NCBI RefSeq assembly: GCF_024793945.1
Contig: NZ_JANUSD010000031.1
Location: 1-6,771, forward strand
Source: Emticicia fluvialis
Lineage (GTDB): Bacteria > Bacteroidota > Bacteroidia > Cytophagales > Spirosomataceae
Direction: 5' to 3'
Length of the DNA: 6,771 bases
Shown here piece after piece: positions 6,560-6,771 of the stretch (position 1 is the stretch's first letter; every line of letters begins with the position of its first letter). The notes under the pieces were generated by a model. That model saw nothing but the letters and a program-made list of their open reading frames with translations, was not told where the DNA came from and made no database searches. Made by a program: the position numbers and the translations under genes.

Positions 6560-6591
6560 GGGGGACAGTTTCTGCCCCCTTTGCCTTTTTT
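6560..6591 (+). terminator. Rho-independent terminator on the + strand
   Basis: GGGGG (6560-6564) pairs with CCCCC (6575-6579), and CAG (6566-6568) with CTG (6572-6574), around a TTT loop with one bulged A at 6565. TTTGCC and a run of six T (6586-6591) follow. The T run is interrupted by GCC, so termination may be partial. The C tract can instead pair with GGGGG at 6593-6597. Confidence 0.6.
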
Positions 6592-6602
6592 AGGGGGTAA
6601 AC

Positions 6603-6630
6603 AAAAAAACGCAAGCTGAAAGCCTGCGTT
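6603..6630 (-). terminator. Rho-independent terminator on the - strand
   Basis: A 10-bp stem (6608-6617 with 6621-6630) closes a 3-nt GAA/TTC loop. On the - strand it is followed by a T run (complement of A6603-A6609). The one imperfect pair (6614/6624) is a G-U wobble in the - strand RNA but an A-C mismatch in the + strand RNA, which favours - strand use. No - strand gene precedes it within the window; the terminated gene must lie to the right, beyond or within the insertion sequence. Confidence 0.7.
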
Positions 6631-6650
6631 CTTGATTATTCAGATAGATA

Positions 6651-6771
6651 TGTCACGTCCTGAAATAGCGTTACAATAAAAGTAATGTTATGAAAGAAAC
6701 AATTGCAAATCAGTACATTAAGCGTACACAGAAAGATTACAGTTATGCTTTTAAATTAGCCGTAGTTCAAG
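6651..6771 (+). mobile_element. Left end of an IS3-type insertion sequence (truncated by window edge)
   Basis: The sequence beginning TGTCACGTCCTGAAATAGCG at 6651 looks like a left terminal inverted repeat of Bacteroidota IS3-type elements, starting with TG and lying 39 bases before the OrfA start. The right end, the second inverted repeat and any target duplication lie outside the window, so the exact boundary is an inference. Confidence 0.6.
6690..6771 (+). CDS. IS3-family transposase OrfA, N-terminal part (partial)
   Basis: The ATG at 6690 opens a frame that runs off the window: 27 complete codons, MKETIANQYIKRTQKDYS followed by YAFKLAVVQ. The motif with Tyr/Ser followed by FKLAVV is the usual start of the OrfA helix-turn-helix protein of IS3-type elements, where OrfA binds the inverted repeats and is joined to the DDE-domain OrfB by frameshifting. 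Identification rests on this short N-terminus and on the inverted-repeat-like sequence before it. Whether the element is intact cannot be judged. Confidence 0.7.
   Translation, partial: MKETIANQYIKRTQKDYSYAFKLAVVQ

Larger units (their letters stand above)
6399..6591 (+). ncRNA. Candidate small RNA or orphaned leader, family not recognised
   Basis: Bounded by a promoter match upstream and a G+C-rich hairpin with a T run downstream, the implied transcript is about 190 nt. No frame with a credible start is present. Visible structure: a stem AAGT-CGATT / AATCG-(TAC)-ACTT at about 6485-6511, an A/T-only stem TAAAAAA/TTTTTTA just after it, and the terminal hairpin. Short direct repeats TTAAGGGA lie at 6415-6422 and 6430-6437. 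Size and layout would suit a 6S-like RNA, but I could not fold a long rod with a central bubble, so that is not claimed. It could equally be the leader of a gene that the IS insertion has separated from it. Confidence 0.3.

Noticed and set aside
6399..6591. Identification of the candidate transcript as 6S RNA
   Set aside because: Length and isolated position fit, but I could not find complementary 5' and 3' halves forming a long rod with a central bubble.
1..6771. CRISPR array, toxin-antitoxin pair, or phage-defence operon
   Set aside because: No regularly spaced repeats and no pair of small overlapping genes were seen, and none of the complete genes belongs to a known defence family.

Overview
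The window comes from a member of the Bacteroidota (Bacteroidetes), probably of the Cytophagales/Sphingobacteriales type. The evidence is moderate-GC coding DNA with AT-rich spacers, few recognisable Shine-Dalgarno sequences, several close matches to the Bacteroidota promoter pattern TTTG-N19..22-TAnnTTTG, and proteins of Bacteroidota character. The genus cannot be fixed from the sequence.

Layout. Left edge (1-462): the 3' remnant of a serine site-specific recombinase on the + strand. Its reading frame runs straight into the antisense of a tRNA-Pro(GGG) gene on the - strand (365-438), which has its own promoter and a strong terminator. Middle (489-6098): five complete protein genes, all on the - strand. 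In transcription order they are a family-39 (ArnT/PMT-like) membrane glycosyltransferase and a small VOC-fold protein only 7 bp behind it (likely one unit, promoter just upstream of 6098); then coaX (type III pantothenate kinase, TTG start) and nadC (quinolinate phosphoribosyltransferase), 40 bp apart, with a promoter before coaX and a perfect hairpin terminator after nadC; and last a secreted or periplasmic FAD-dependent oxidoreductase. Right edge (6099-6771): about 590 bp without a protein gene. It holds the glycosyltransferase promoter, a + strand promoter followed by an ORF-less stretch that ends in a terminator (candidate small RNA or orphaned leader), a - strand terminator, and then the left end of an IS3-type insertion sequence with the first 27 codons of its OrfA.

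How the genes fit together. coaX and nadC form a cofactor pair: committed step of CoA synthesis and entry of quinolinate into NAD. The glycosyltransferase probably moves a sugar from a lipid carrier onto a cell-envelope acceptor. The VOC protein and the FAD oxidoreductase have no assignable substrate. The central genes look like ordinary chromosome; both edges carry mobile-DNA traces (recombinase remnant at a tRNA, IS end). I found no convincing new multi-gene system. The most worthwhile leads are the recombinase/tRNA/terminator overlap at 322-438 and the unexplained transcript candidate at 6359-6597.
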